A DNA stretch of 62,818 bases from Lachnospiraceae bacterium (GTDB lineage: Bacteria > Bacillota > Clostridia > Lachnospirales > Lachnospiraceae), in NCBI GenBank assembly GCA_015056905.1, contig SVFI01000013.1:1-62818 (forward strand), written 5' to 3'. Shown piece after piece: positions 42,757 through 51,134 of the stretch (positions within the stretch are counted from its first letter, which is position 1; each line of letters starts with the position of its first letter). The position numbers and the translations under genes were made by a program. The notes below the pieces were generated by a model. That model was not told the origin of the DNA. It made no database searches and was given only the letters and a program-made list of their open reading frames with translations.

Positions 42757-45700
42757 CTAGTCGTTTATGAAATCTTTTTCTCTCAGTACAATCATATCGT
42801 CCTTGTCATATCGCTTTGCAAAAATGACATCCATAAAGTGTGAAATGCTTTTCTTCTCCGCCTTATCTATTGCCTGATGAATCATCTCTTTTACTTCATC
42901 TACCGTAACCGCGTGCTCATTGGTCTGTCTTTCTTCAATACGGTTATACAATGCCAGTACACCCATATCATCTATAGAATATTCTTTTTCTCTCGCATAT
43001 GCTTTTCCGAATTTAACAAGTCTGTCATTGTCCAGTGCAGAAATATCAATCGATAAATTGAAATATTCCATAATCTTAGAATAACTGCGGCCAAGTCTCT
43101 CAATTCCTGATTTCGTATCGACAAGTATATAAAGAATTCCTCCGTTATCCATTTCATTGCCTGCTTTTATGAGCTTATTGCAAAGATCTGCAGACATATC
43201 TCCTGCATTTTCGATGATCAGTGCTCCGTTCGGTAACTCATTTACGATGGCAAAAATATCTTTTCCCGTAAACTCTTCGCTTGAGAATACCTTCGTTTTA
43301 CCTGAGAAAGAGCGATTGGATTTTGACAGATGAAGCACAATATTTTTCGCTGTCTCCAAAGCGCCCGTTTCTTTCTCACCTGTAATAATGATATTTCCCG
43401 TATATGGAAGTAAAGACGCCCGATCAAGTACTTCCGCTACCTTCTCCTGCAATTCTTTGGACGGTGCAATGCAACCGAACAAATCTTTCTCTTCCTTTGT
43501 CAATGTACGTGGACCGACCGGAATCTGTTCTTCGACTACCGGTGCAGGTTCTTCCTGTTTAGTCATTTCATTTTCTAAAACAGAAGCCTGAATATTTGCT
43601 GTATCATAATGCTGATCACTTAAGGCTCCCATCAGCTTTTCTTCCAAACCGTTGATTTCTTCCGTATTGAAACTGCTCGGTCGATCTTCCAGCGACATAT
43701 CTTCCGTTACAGAAATCTGTTCCTCTGCCGGGGTTTCCTCAACCTCAACAGTCTCTTCCTCTGCCGGCTCTTCCTCAACTACCGGTATCTCTTCTACTGT
43801 CAGTTCTTCTTCTACTAACAGAACATCCTCCTCTATCGGAGTTTCTTCTGCTACAGGAATTTCTTCCTCCGCAGGCTCTGTTGTATCTTCTTTCAGTGCC
43901 TCTTCTACCTCTGTAGCTAAATCATCCGTATCTGAGAATACATCCAGCATCGGACTGAGCATATCCAAATCGGACTGCACACTTGCCCGCGCAGCTGCGT
44001 CAAAATCGGAGAGAAGCGGTCCTGTCTGTTCCATCACCCGCTGCTTCATTTCCTGCAGATGTTTTTCTTCATTTGCTTTTTTCGTCTCTTCCCATTCTGC
44101 CATAATATCGGAAAAACTGAGCTGCCCGGTAATTTGCTTCTCGACCATCTCCTCCGGTTCTTCCGCTGTCACCGGTTCTGCTTCCGGAACCTGAATATCT
44201 TCTGCAGAAACTTCCGCTGCCTGCACTTCCGGCTTCATTTCTTTCATCGCTTCCGCAGTTGCCTGAGCTGCCTGCTTCGCTGCCTCTGCAGCAGCTTCTG
44301 TTGCCGCCTGGGCTGCTGCCTGTTTTGCTGCTTCTTTTGCTGCCTCCATAGCTGCATTCTGTACTGCCTGAATAAATGCTTCCGATAAAGGCTGATTCTG
44401 ATGAAATACAATCGGCTCAACTTCCGGAATCGATTCTTCTTCCATTAATTCTTCTTCCGGATTTTCCTGAGAAATTTCTTCTATTTCATGTATTTCCTCA
44501 ACCGGTACAACAACTTCTTCTTCGACTTCTTCAATCTCTTCTGTTTCCGGTACTTCCTCTACTTCTGCAATTTCTTCCGTCTCCGGTACTTCTTCCTCTA
44601 CTTCTGCAATTTCTTCCGTCTCCGGTACTTCTTCTTCGACTTCTGCAATTTCTTCTGTCTCAGGAGCTTCCTCTTCGACTACTTCAATCTCTTCAATTTC
44701 CGGAATTTCCCTTGTCGGCTCTACCGTTATGTTCTGCGATGTTGCTTCAAAAATGGACTCTATCGGCAACGCTCTTGTCGCATCCGATGCCTCCATATCT
44801 TCCTGAGCAAACATTTCAGCGAGACTTTTCGCAAGCTCATCCTGAAGATTTATGGTATTGTATTCATCTCCGACATCTATCGTTTTTACCTGAATATCAA
44901 AATCGTCGTCTGAAGCAACTATTTTCATATCTGCGTCTTCATCCGGTATCTCATCCGTTGGAATTTCTTCCGAAATTTCTTCTTGAGATGTTTCAGGATA
45001 ATTTTCCCCGTACATATCCGGTTCCGCTGTTTCAAAAACCGGTTCTTCCGCTACTTCATATGTATAAGATGGCTCCGTATCTTCTATTTCTTCTTTTACC
45101 TTTTTGCTCGGAATTTCTGCCGTTTTGGCGCGGGTTGCTTCTACAGATTTAATTTCTATGGAAAGTGACGGCTCCACTTCCTCCTGTACCTGCTCTTCTT
45201 CAGCCGGCTCCTCCGTTACCTCCGGTGCCGGTACCATAAAGCGGGCATTATATTTTTCCTGCTGTTCCGGTGTGAGCGGAGCATGAAGCATCTTCAATTC
45301 CAACGCCTTGATGACATACTTTCCTTCTCCGAACCACAAAATAAGTTCATCACATTCTTCAATACAACGTGTTGCAAGGCCGATGCGGTGATATAAATAA
45401 GCAAGTTCATATGCCCATTTTTCACGATAATCACGTTTTTTGTACTCTTCGAGGACAGCGATTCTTTCTTCCAGACTCACATCCTGTGCTTCGTAAAGTC
45501 TGTACTGCAAAATAAAGCGGCCGGTATCTCTCGGTGCCACTTTGATAAATTCTTTATAATATTCTACTGCCTGTACCGTCTCTTCCAATTTAATGGAAAG
45601 TTCACAGAGGGAATATATGATTTTACGGGATTTATTCTGAAGTTCATACGCCAAAAGAAGGACTTCCTTACTGTCCTCGTATCGGCGGTTAATCTTGTAA

Positions 45701-45846
45701 AGTTCACTAACTTTACAAAGCATAACAACGCTGCGCACCCTTCTCCAATCAATCGTGTCTGCAATTTTTACAGCTTCTACATACTCTTTTCTCTCAATTA
45801 AATCATTAATTTCCTCTGCCCGGATTCGGTATTCATACTTATCCAA
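42757..45846 (-). CDS. TPR-like / acidic-repeat / AAA-like protein
   Basis: A 1029-residue cytosolic protein. Residues 1-200 are alpha-helical, of TPR-like design (repeated A.EL....Y.E). From about 205 to 770 it is dominated by Glu/Val/Pro low-complexity sequence with EEIAEVEEEVPET repeats, interrupted by an Ala-rich coiled-coil tract (about 485-545). The last 245 residues resemble an AAA-type ATPase of the CbxX class, but the Walker A position reads GEKETGALETA and lacks GKT/S. The TTG start at 45846 (MDKYEYRIRAEE) has GAGGTG six bases upstream; a GTG three codons before it overlaps that site. It is upstream of and co-directional with glgB. Function unknown. Confidence 0.7.
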   Translation of the reverse strand: MDKYEYRIRAEEINDLIERKEYVEAVKIADTIDWRRVRSVVMLCKVSELYKINRRYEDSKEVLLLAYELQNKSRKIIYSLCELSIKLEETVQAVEYYKEFIKVAPRDTGRFILQYRLYEAQDVSLEERIAVLEEYKKRDYREKWAYELAYLYHRIGLATRCIEECDELILWFGEGKYVIKALELKMLHAPLTPEQQEKYNARFMVPAPEVTEEPAEEEQVQEEVEPSLSIEIKSVEATRAKTAEIPSKKVKEEIEDTEPSYTYEVAEEPVFETAEPDMYGENYPETSQEEISEEIPTDEIPDEDADMKIVASDDDFDIQVKTIDVGDEYNTINLQDELAKSLAEMFAQEDMEASDATRALPIESIFEATSQNITVEPTREIPEIEEIEVVEEEAPETEEIAEVEEEVPETEEIAEVEEEVPETEEIAEVEEVPETEEIEEVEEEVVVPVEEIHEIEEISQENPEEELMEEESIPEVEPIVFHQNQPLSEAFIQAVQNAAMEAAKEAAKQAAAQAATEAAAEAAKQAAQATAEAMKEMKPEVQAAEVSAEDIQVPEAEPVTAEEPEEMVEKQITGQLSFSDIMAEWEETKKANEEKHLQEMKQRVMEQTGPLLSDFDAAARASVQSDLDMLSPMLDVFSDTDDLATEVEEALKEDTTEPAEEEIPVAEETPIEEDVLLVEEELTVEEIPVVEEEPAEEETVEVEETPAEEQISVTEDMSLEDRPSSFNTEEINGLEEKLMGALSDQHYDTANIQASVLENEMTKQEEPAPVVEEQIPVGPRTLTKEEKDLFGCIAPSKELQEKVAEVLDRASLLPYTGNIIITGEKETGALETAKNIVLHLSKSNRSFSGKTKVFSSEEFTGKDIFAIVNELPNGALIIENAGDMSADLCNKLIKAGNEMDNGGILYILVDTKSGIERLGRSYSKIMEYFNLSIDISALDNDRLVKFGKAYAREKEYSIDDMGVLALYNRIEERQTNEHAVTVDEVKEMIHQAIDKAEKKSISHFMDVIFAKRYDKDDMIVLREKDFIND
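44515..44690 (-). repeat. In-frame acidic tandem repeat of the 1029-residue gene
   Basis: About four copies of a 39-42-base unit coding EEIAEVEEEVPET (12-14 residues). On the plus strand each copy has CTTCTGCAATTTCTTC followed by (C/T)GTCTCCGGTACTTC. Unit spacing varies by three bases, so the frame is kept. Confidence 0.85.
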
Positions 45847-45953
45847 TTTTTTCACCTCGTGTTATGTAAAAAAGGACTATTTCCCCTATTTTGTATCCTG
45901 TTTAAGTGTAACATACGACACTATTTAAGTCAAAAAATAACACACTTTTCTTC

Positions 45954-46802
45954 CTATAAAATATTTGCCAGCTGTGCAAATTGTTGCAAGGATAATGCTT
46001 CTCCGCGAATGGATGGAGAAAGCTGCATTTTCTCAAGGGCTGCGATAACTTCTTCTTTCTTTGCTACTCCGCCGTTCACGAGTCCGTTGACAAGTGTTTT
46101 CCGTCTCTGATTAAAGCTCGCACGTATGATTGAAAACATTTTGTGCTCATCATCCACCTGTACCGGCGGTTTTTCGTATCTTGTCAAACGGATGACCGAA
46201 CTTCCGACATTCGGTCTCGGAATAAAACAGTTCGGCGGAACATTCGCAACAACTTCCGGTTTTGCATAATACTGCACCGCCAAAGAAAGGGCTCCGTAAT
46301 CTTTTGTTCCCGGTCCGACTTTCATCCGATCTGCTACTTCTTTCTGCACCATAATGGTAATACTTTTAAGCGGTACATGACTTTCAAACAATCCCATGAT
46401 AATCGGTGTTGTAATATAATATGGAAGATTTGCAACAACCTTGATCGGTTTTCCGTCGTTTTTCTCTTCCACAATCTTCGCAATATCTACCTTCAGAATA
46501 TCTTCATTGATGACAGTCACATTGTCATAAGAAGACAGAGTATCTCCCAAAATCGGAATCAGATTTTTATCAATCTCAACAGCAATCACTTCTCTTGCAT
46601 GTTCTGCCAAATACTGTGTCATTGTTCCGATTCCCGGACCGATTTCAAGCACACAATCTTCCTTTGTCACTTCCGCTGCACTGATAATTTTATCGAGTAC
46701 ATGCGGATCAATCAGAAAATTCTGTCCGAATTTTTTTTGAAAATTAAAATTATATTTTTGCAGGACTTCAATCGTCCCGGAAGGATTTCCTAAATAAGCC
46801 AT
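45954..46802 (-). CDS. rsmA: 16S rRNA (adenine1518/1519-N6) dimethyltransferase
   Basis: A 282-residue SAM-dependent methyltransferase (KsgA/RsmA) that dimethylates two adjacent adenosines in the 3' hairpin of 16S rRNA, a late step in small-subunit maturation. The SAM-binding motif is VLEIGPGIGTMTQYLAE, the catalytic segment is NLPYYITTPI, and a C-terminal helical domain ends at NGLVNGGVAKKEEV. Length and spacing are typical. It lies 31 bases after tatD, a common order (tatD-rnmV-ksgA) but here without rnmV. Confidence 0.95.
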   Translation of the reverse strand: MAYLGNPSGTIEVLQKYNFNFQKKFGQNFLIDPHVLDKIISAAEVTKEDCVLEIGPGIGTMTQYLAEHAREVIAVEIDKNLIPILGDTLSSYDNVTVINEDILKVDIAKIVEEKNDGKPIKVVANLPYYITTPIIMGLFESHVPLKSITIMVQKEVADRMKVGPGTKDYGALSLAVQYYAKPEVVANVPPNCFIPRPNVGSSVIRLTRYEKPPVQVDDEHKMFSIIRASFNQRRKTLVNGLVNGGVAKKEEVIAALEKMQLSPSIRGEALSLQQFAQLANIL

Positions 46803-46833
46803 ATTTTTTCTTCCTTATTTTTGTTTTTAAATA

Positions 46834-47595
46834 TTATATATGAAACAACCGTTCCGTATTTTCACTCGTGATACGGATGACTTCCTCCTCACTGATTCCT
46901 TTTATCTGTGACATTACCTGTACAATATACGGAATATTCAGCGAAGAGTTTCTTTTTCCCCGGTTCGGTTCCGGTGCAAGGTACGGACAATCCGTCTCCA
47001 AAAGAATCTTATCCATCGGAATATATGCAACCGCTTCTTTTAATTTTTTAGCATTCTTAAATGTCAGAACTCCCCCGATTCCGAAACAATATCCCATGTC
47101 AAGAAATTCTCTTGCCGTCTCTTTTGAATAAGAATAACAATGAATCACTCCGGGAATCTCATGTGCACCGCATTCTCTCATTATAGAAATGGTATCTGCT
47201 GCTGCCTCTCTGGAATGTATCACTACCGGAAGTCCTACCTCTTTTGCCAGAGCAAGTTGTCTGCAAAACCATTTTTTCTGCGTCTCACGGTCAGGTTTAT
47301 CCCAATAATAATCCAGACCGATTTCTCCGATTGCCACAACTTTTTCCAGCCGGCTCTTCTCACAAAGCCATTCCATGTCTGATTGTGTCAAATTTTTCGT
47401 ATCACTCGGATGGACACCAATGGCTGCATATATATTTTCAAATTTTTCTGTTAATGCAATGGTTGTCCTACAACTTTTCATACTTGCACCGATATTGATA
47501 ATTTTCCTGATTCCGCTTTCAAATACGGAAGAAAGCAGTTCTTCTCTATCCTCGTCAAATGCGTCATCATCGTAATGTGCATGTGAATCTATCAA
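46834..47595 (-). CDS. tatD: TatD-family metal-dependent DNase
   Basis: A 253-residue hydrolase. Metal-binding residues lie in IDSHAHYDDDAF (HxH), IGEIGLDYYWDK (Glu), VIHSREAAADT (His), VIHCYSYS (His) and LLETDCPYLAP (Asp). TatD enzymes act as 3'-5' DNA exonucleases or DNA-protein repair factors. The start is taken as the TTG before IDSHAHYD because AGAAGGA lies seven bases upstream and gives the usual length; an ATG 18 codons further up (47649) overlaps a TATAAT box and adds a basic tail foreign to the family. If that TATAAT is the promoter, the longer form cannot be made. Confidence 0.9.
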   Translation of the reverse strand: MIDSHAHYDDDAFDEDREELLSSVFESGIRKIINIGASMKSCRTTIALTEKFENIYAAIGVHPSDTKNLTQSDMEWLCEKSRLEKVVAIGEIGLDYYWDKPDRETQKKWFCRQLALAKEVGLPVVIHSREAAADTISIMRECGAHEIPGVIHCYSYSKETAREFLDMGYCFGIGGVLTFKNAKKLKEAVAYIPMDKILLETDCPYLAPEPNRGKRNSSLNIPYIVQVMSQIKGISEEEVIRITSENTERLFHI

Positions 47596-47631
47596 TTTTA
47601 AGTCCTTCTTTCTGTTTTTTTTAAAAAAAGC

Positions 47632-47660
47632 TTGCAAACTCCGTTTCATTATACTATAAT
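47632..47660 (+). promoter_or_regulatory. Promoter of tRNA-Lys
   Basis: TTGCAA, 17 bases and TATAAT on the plus strand. Transcription would begin near 47667, about 28 bases before the tRNA. The same AT-rich stretch holds the putative tatD -10 on the other strand. Confidence 0.7.
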
Positions 47661-47693
47661 AACTCTTGCGTTGTAAATAAACGAATATCGCGA

Positions 47694-47766
47694 GCGCGAT
47701 TAGCTCAGTTGGTAGAGCACCTGACTCTTAATCAGGGTGTCCAGGGTTCGAGCCCCTGATCGCGCA
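47694..47766 (+). tRNA. tRNA-Lys (anticodon CUU)
   Basis: A complete cloverleaf of 73 bases without encoded CCA. The acceptor arm GCGCGAT pairs with ATCGCGC and has discriminator A. The D arm is around GCTCAGTTGGTAGAGC. The anticodon stem CCTGA/TCAGG encloses loop CTCTTAA with anticodon CTT. The T arm CAGGG/CCCTG encloses TTCGAGC. CUU reads lysine AAG codons. Confidence 0.97.
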
Positions 47767-47815
47767 TGAAAGCACTGTTTTTGTGGAGTTACTCCATGGG
47801 GATGGTGTTTTTTTT
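47767..47815 (+). terminator. Probable terminator of tRNA-Lys
   Basis: A short TGGAG/CTCCA stem, with a looser outer AGCAC/GTGTT pairing, is followed by eight T residues (GGTGTTTTTTTTATT). The stem is modest, but the U-tract is strong and in the right place. Confidence 0.5.
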
Positions 47816-47829
47816 ATTTGTAAAATAAC

Positions 47830-47858
47830 TTGACTTTTCTTTTTTACTTTACTAAACT
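47830..47858 (+). promoter_or_regulatory. Promoter of the FN3-like secreted protein gene
   Basis: TTGACT, 17 bases and TAAACT on the plus strand, 41 bases before the start codon. Confidence 0.65.
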
Positions 47859-47899
47859 GAAGCTAACTATTAATTTTTAACGTAATAAGGGAGGATTTT

Positions 47900-49159
47900 A
47901 TGAAAACAAAGTTTAGTATTATGAAAAAGCTTATGCTTTTCGTTGCTGCTTTTGCATTCTGTGCAGTTTTGACTGCAAATCCGATTAATGCAGATGCAGC
48001 ACTTGCAGGACCGACAGGCCTTGCTCAGTCTGATTATTTAGAAAATGGTACTGCTGTTCAGATTACATGGAACACAGTCATCGGTGCAAGCGGTGGATAT
48101 GAGTATTCTTATTCAACTAACCCAAATGCAGAAGGTGCAAAGGGTGCTACTGATGTAGCTTATGCTAACATTTACAATTTAACTCCTGGTACTACATATT
48201 ATGTAAAAGTTCGTGCTTATGAGGGAACCATCGCCGGAGCATGGTCTAATATCATTAAAGTTGACACAGCACCTGCAAAGGTAACATCCTTAAAACAATC
48301 CGGTGCATCTGCAAAGAGTATTAAAGTTGTTTGGTCTTCTGTTGCAGGCGCAACGGGATATGAAGTAGGTTATGGATTATATGCGGACGGAAGTAACCTT
48401 TCCGGCGTTACAAAGGTTGGAGCAGGTCAGACTTCTTACTCATTCAATGTTCCGAAAGATGCTGCTTACTATGTGTTTGTTTGGCCATACAGAAATGCTG
48501 CAAATAGTGCTAATTATATATATGGTACAGGACTTCGTCTTTTAGCAGTTACAAAACCTTCCACACCGAAATCATTACAAATTTATCTTCGTTCTTACTA
48601 CGGATATAAAGAAAATGGTGTGAAGATTTCTCCGAAGTCAAACTACATTACATGGACTCCTGTTTCAAACGAATATAATACAGACGGATACGAAGTTCAG
48701 ATTTTTAATGCAAAAGGCACTAAAATTAAAACTATAAAAACTACAACGAATTTAGCCCTTTGGAAATCAAGCAAGCCATTCTCACAGGCGTTCCAGTACC
48801 GTGTGCGTGCATACGTAACAATCAACGGAAAGAAATATTACAGTAGCTGGTCTTCTAAGAAGATTTATGTTCCTGGCGCAGTTGTTAAGAAAATTACAAC
48901 TTACGGAAAATATCCTTCTTCAGGTACTCTGAAATGGAGTAAGGTTTCCGGTGCACAGTCTTACACCGTTTACTACAGAACATCTTCCAGCGGAAAATGG
49001 AAAGTAGCGAAAAAGAACGTAAAGGGAACTTCAGCAAAAGTTAAATACAGTGTTTTCGGTGATTATCAGTATTATGTAAGAGCAAACAAAGTAAAAGTCA
49101 ATAAAAAGAGATATAACAGTACTTCAAAGAATTTTGATGTATATGGTATAGAAAAATAA
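47900..49159 (+). CDS. Secreted FN3-like repeat protein
   Basis: A 419-residue exported protein. Residues 1-33 form a signal peptide ending INADA. The mature part contains about four fibronectin-III-like domains (near 36-125, 130-215, 222-325 and 328-415), each with W or Y in the core and a Y.V+V+A/P strand (TYYVKVRAYEG, YYVFVWPYRNA, FQYRVRAYVT, YQYYVRANKV). No anchor or sortase motif, so it is released or held by wall binding. AGGGAGG precedes the ATG. The frameshifted gene at 5780-6564 ends with the same type of domain. Function unknown; adhesion or carbohydrate binding is possible. Confidence 0.85.
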   Translation: MKTKFSIMKKLMLFVAAFAFCAVLTANPINADAALAGPTGLAQSDYLENGTAVQITWNTVIGASGGYEYSYSTNPNAEGAKGATDVAYANIYNLTPGTTYYVKVRAYEGTIAGAWSNIIKVDTAPAKVTSLKQSGASAKSIKVVWSSVAGATGYEVGYGLYADGSNLSGVTKVGAGQTSYSFNVPKDAAYYVFVWPYRNAANSANYIYGTGLRLLAVTKPSTPKSLQIYLRSYYGYKENGVKISPKSNYITWTPVSNEYNTDGYEVQIFNAKGTKIKTIKTTTNLALWKSSKPFSQAFQYRVRAYVTINGKKYYSSWSSKKIYVPGAVVKKITTYGKYPSSGTLKWSKVSGAQSYTVYYRTSSSGKWKVAKKNVKGTSAKVKYSVFGDYQYYVRANKVKVNKKRYNSTSKNFDVYGIEK

Positions 49160-49170
49160 CATAATACAAA

Positions 49171-49206
49171 AAACTCCTGCTTCATGTAAAGGTGAAGCAG
49201 GAGTTT
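49171..49206. terminator. Bidirectional terminator
   Basis: AAACTCCTGCTTCA and TGAAGCAGGAGTTT pair perfectly over 14 bases with A/T tracts on both sides. It serves the FN3-like gene and the convergent rubrerythrin gene. Confidence 0.92.
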
Positions 49207-49221
49207 TTATTTTAATAAATT

Positions 49222-49764
49222 TTAGTAGTTCTCAGCCTTAATCTGGAAATAAGCCTGCGGGTGAGCACATACCGGACAAACTTCCGGAGCTTTCTTTCCT
49301 ACACAGATGTGTCCGCAGTTCGAACACTGCCAAATCATATCTCCGTCTCTTGAGAATACAATTCCCTCTTCGATATTGGAAAGAAGTTTTCTATATCTTT
49401 CTTCATGCTCTTTTTCAATCGCTGCAACGCCTTCAAAAAGCGTCGCAATGTCATCAAAACCTTCTTCTCTGGCTTCTTTTGCGAATGTCGCATACATATC
49501 TGTCCACTCAAAATTTTCACCTTCCGCAGCTTCCTTTAAATTATCCATCGTAGAACCGATAGAACCGCCATTTAAAAGTTTATACCACATTTTTGCATGT
49601 TCTTTCTCATTGTTCGCTGTCTCTTCAAAAATCGCAGCAATCTGTACATATCCGTCTTTTTTCGCTTTCGATGCGAAGTACGTGTATTTATTTCTTGCCT
49701 GTGATTCACCGGCAAAAGCTGCCATTAAGTTTGCTTCTGTTCTCGTACCTTTTAAATCTGCCAT
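49222..49764 (-). CDS. rbr: Rubrerythrin
   Basis: A 180-residue non-heme iron protein that reduces hydrogen peroxide in anaerobes. A ferritin-like four-helix bundle carries the di-iron ligands ([40 protein letters not shown]). A C-terminal rubredoxin-type Fe(SCys)4 domain follows with [10 protein letters not shown] and [11 protein letters not shown]. Typical domain order and length. A strong promoter and a PerR/Fur-like palindrome lie just upstream, which fits oxidative-stress control. GGAGGG precedes the ATG. Confidence 0.96.
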   Translation of the reverse strand: MADLKGTRTEANLMAAFAGESQARNKYTYFASKAKKDGYVQIAAIFEETANNEKEHAKMWYKLLNGGSIGSTMDNLKEAAEGENFEWTDMYATFAKEAREEGFDDIATLFEGVAAIEKEHEERYRKLLSNIEEGIVFSRDGDMIWQCSNCGHICVGKKAPEVCPVCAHPQAYFQIKAENY

Positions 49765-49791
49765 AATTATACCCTCCTATTGTTAAACAAA

Positions 49792-49848
49792 TAAAATAGT
49801 AATAATTACTATTTTTAATTAGTATATATTTTTCTTTCTTTTTTGTCA
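49792..49848 (-). promoter_or_regulatory. Rubrerythrin promoter with PerR/Fur-like operator
   Basis: TTGACA (49843-49848), 17 bases and TATACT (49820-49825) on the minus strand. Just downstream, over the expected transcription start, lies a perfect inverted repeat AAAATAGTAAT, A, ATTACTATTTT (49792-49814). Its centre TAGTAAT-n-ATTACTA has the 7-1-7 layout of PerR/Fur boxes (TTATAAT-n-ATTATAA). Confidence 0.75.
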
Positions 49849-49851
49849 ATA

Positions 49852-51033
49852 TTAATTTGCAATCTTTTCATCTTTCGCAAAAAGAAGCTTTAGGCTAATC
49901 GGAGTCAGAATGGATGAAACAATAATAAGTAAAATTACCGATGTAAAATAAATCGGTTCCACAAGACCGGAGGAAAGTCCTTTTTGTGCCACAATAAGAG
50001 CAACTTCTCCTCTTGTCATCATTCCGATTCCTATCTTTAAGGAATCGGATAAATTAAATTTACAAATTTTTGATATCAATCCGCAACCGATAATTTTAGA
50101 TAACAGCGCTACAATCACAAAACCGATGGAGAATAAAAGAATCGGAAGATTCATGTCATGAAGTTCCGTTTTAAGTCCGATGGACGCAAAAAACACCGGT
50201 CCGAACAACATGTAGGAATTAATATCCATTTTCTCTGCAATATAATCAGAATCTCTGATACTGCAAAGAATAATACCTGCAAAATATGCACCTGTAATAT
50301 CTGCGATTCCGAAACATGCTTCCGCAATAAACGCAAGTGCAAAACAATAGGAAAGTCCGGCAATCGGAATTCTTCTCGTATGAGGATATCTCTTATCTAC
50401 AATTTTAAAAATCTTATAACTGATATATCCGACACCGATTGCAAATACAAAGAACAGTAATGTGTTCAAAATTACCTTACCCGGTTGCGCATCCGGATTT
50501 TTAAATCCGATGACAAATGTAAGAACCATAATACCGATGATATCGTCAATAATCGCAGCACTGATAATCGTTGTTCCTATCTTTGATTTCAGTTTACCCA
50601 TTTCTTTCAAAGATGATACAGTAATACTTACACTTGTGGCCGTCATAATGGTTCCTATAAAGACAGCTTTATAAAATCCTTCACTTCCCCAAGGAGAGGC
50701 TCCGTAATAACACATATAAAAAATCGCACCGGATATAAGCGGAACTGCAACACCGAAACATGCAATCAAAAAAGCAACCGGACCTGTCTTTAAAAGTTCT
50801 TTTAAATCCGTTCCGAGTCCTGCGCTGAACATTAAAAGAACAACTCCGATTTCTGCCATCTGTAAAATAAAATCCGTCTGATTTACAAGTCCGAGGACAC
50901 TCGGTCCAATCAATAATCCGGCAAGAATTTCTCCTACCACCTGTGGCGCCCTGCATTTTCTTGCTACAAGACCAAAAAATTTCGCAGCAATAATAATAAT
51001 AGCTAAATCAAGAAATATAGCATATGGTTCCAT
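49852..51033 (-). CDS. CPA2-family cation:proton antiporter
   Basis: A 393-residue membrane protein with about 12 helices. The CPA2 signature near the start, PQVVGEILAGLLIGPSVLG, and the mid-protein SAAIIDDIIGIMVLTFV with acidic pair place it with NapA/KefB-type Na+/H+ or K+/H+ antiporters. No C-terminal TrkA-N/RCK domain follows. Ion specificity cannot be told from sequence. Its RBS GGAG is close to the ATG; it stands alone between gyrA and the rubrerythrin promoter. Confidence 0.92.
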   Translation of the reverse strand: MEPYAIFLDLAIIIIAAKFFGLVARKCRAPQVVGEILAGLLIGPSVLGLVNQTDFILQMAEIGVVLLMFSAGLGTDLKELLKTGPVAFLIACFGVAVPLISGAIFYMCYYGASPWGSEGFYKAVFIGTIMTATSVSITVSSLKEMGKLKSKIGTTIISAAIIDDIIGIMVLTFVIGFKNPDAQPGKVILNTLLFFVFAIGVGYISYKIFKIVDKRYPHTRRIPIAGLSYCFALAFIAEACFGIADITGAYFAGIILCSIRDSDYIAEKMDINSYMLFGPVFFASIGLKTELHDMNLPILLFSIGFVIVALLSKIIGCGLISKICKFNLSDSLKIGIGMMTRGEVALIVAQKGLSSGLVEPIYFTSVILLIIVSSILTPISLKLLFAKDEKIAN

Positions 51034-51093
51034 TTTTCACATCTCCTCAATTCATAAGAATAAAAATTATGTATATATTTTTTTACGTTATAA

Positions 51094-51122
51094 ATTGCGG
51101 CGATATATAAAATCGCCGCAAT
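51094..51122 (-). terminator. Hairpin after gyrA
   Basis: ATTGCGGCGAT and ATCGCCGCAAT form a perfect 11-base stem, 12 bases past the gyrA stop. The U-tract on the minus strand is short (TTTATAACG), so termination strength is uncertain. Confidence 0.65.
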
Positions 51123-51134
51123 TTTTATTAAGAT

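Noticed and set aside
44515-44690. Possible CRISPR-like array
   Set aside because: Same reason: coding tandem repeat without spacers.
44376-45152. Plus-strand open frame of 258 Leu/Pro-rich residues
   Set aside because: Antisense of the acidic low-complexity part of the 1029-residue protein; composition is an artefact of GAA/GAG codons read backwards.
46143-46793. Plus-strand open frame of 216 residues
   Set aside because: Antisense of the rRNA dimethyltransferase gene; His/Ile/Arg-rich noise composition.
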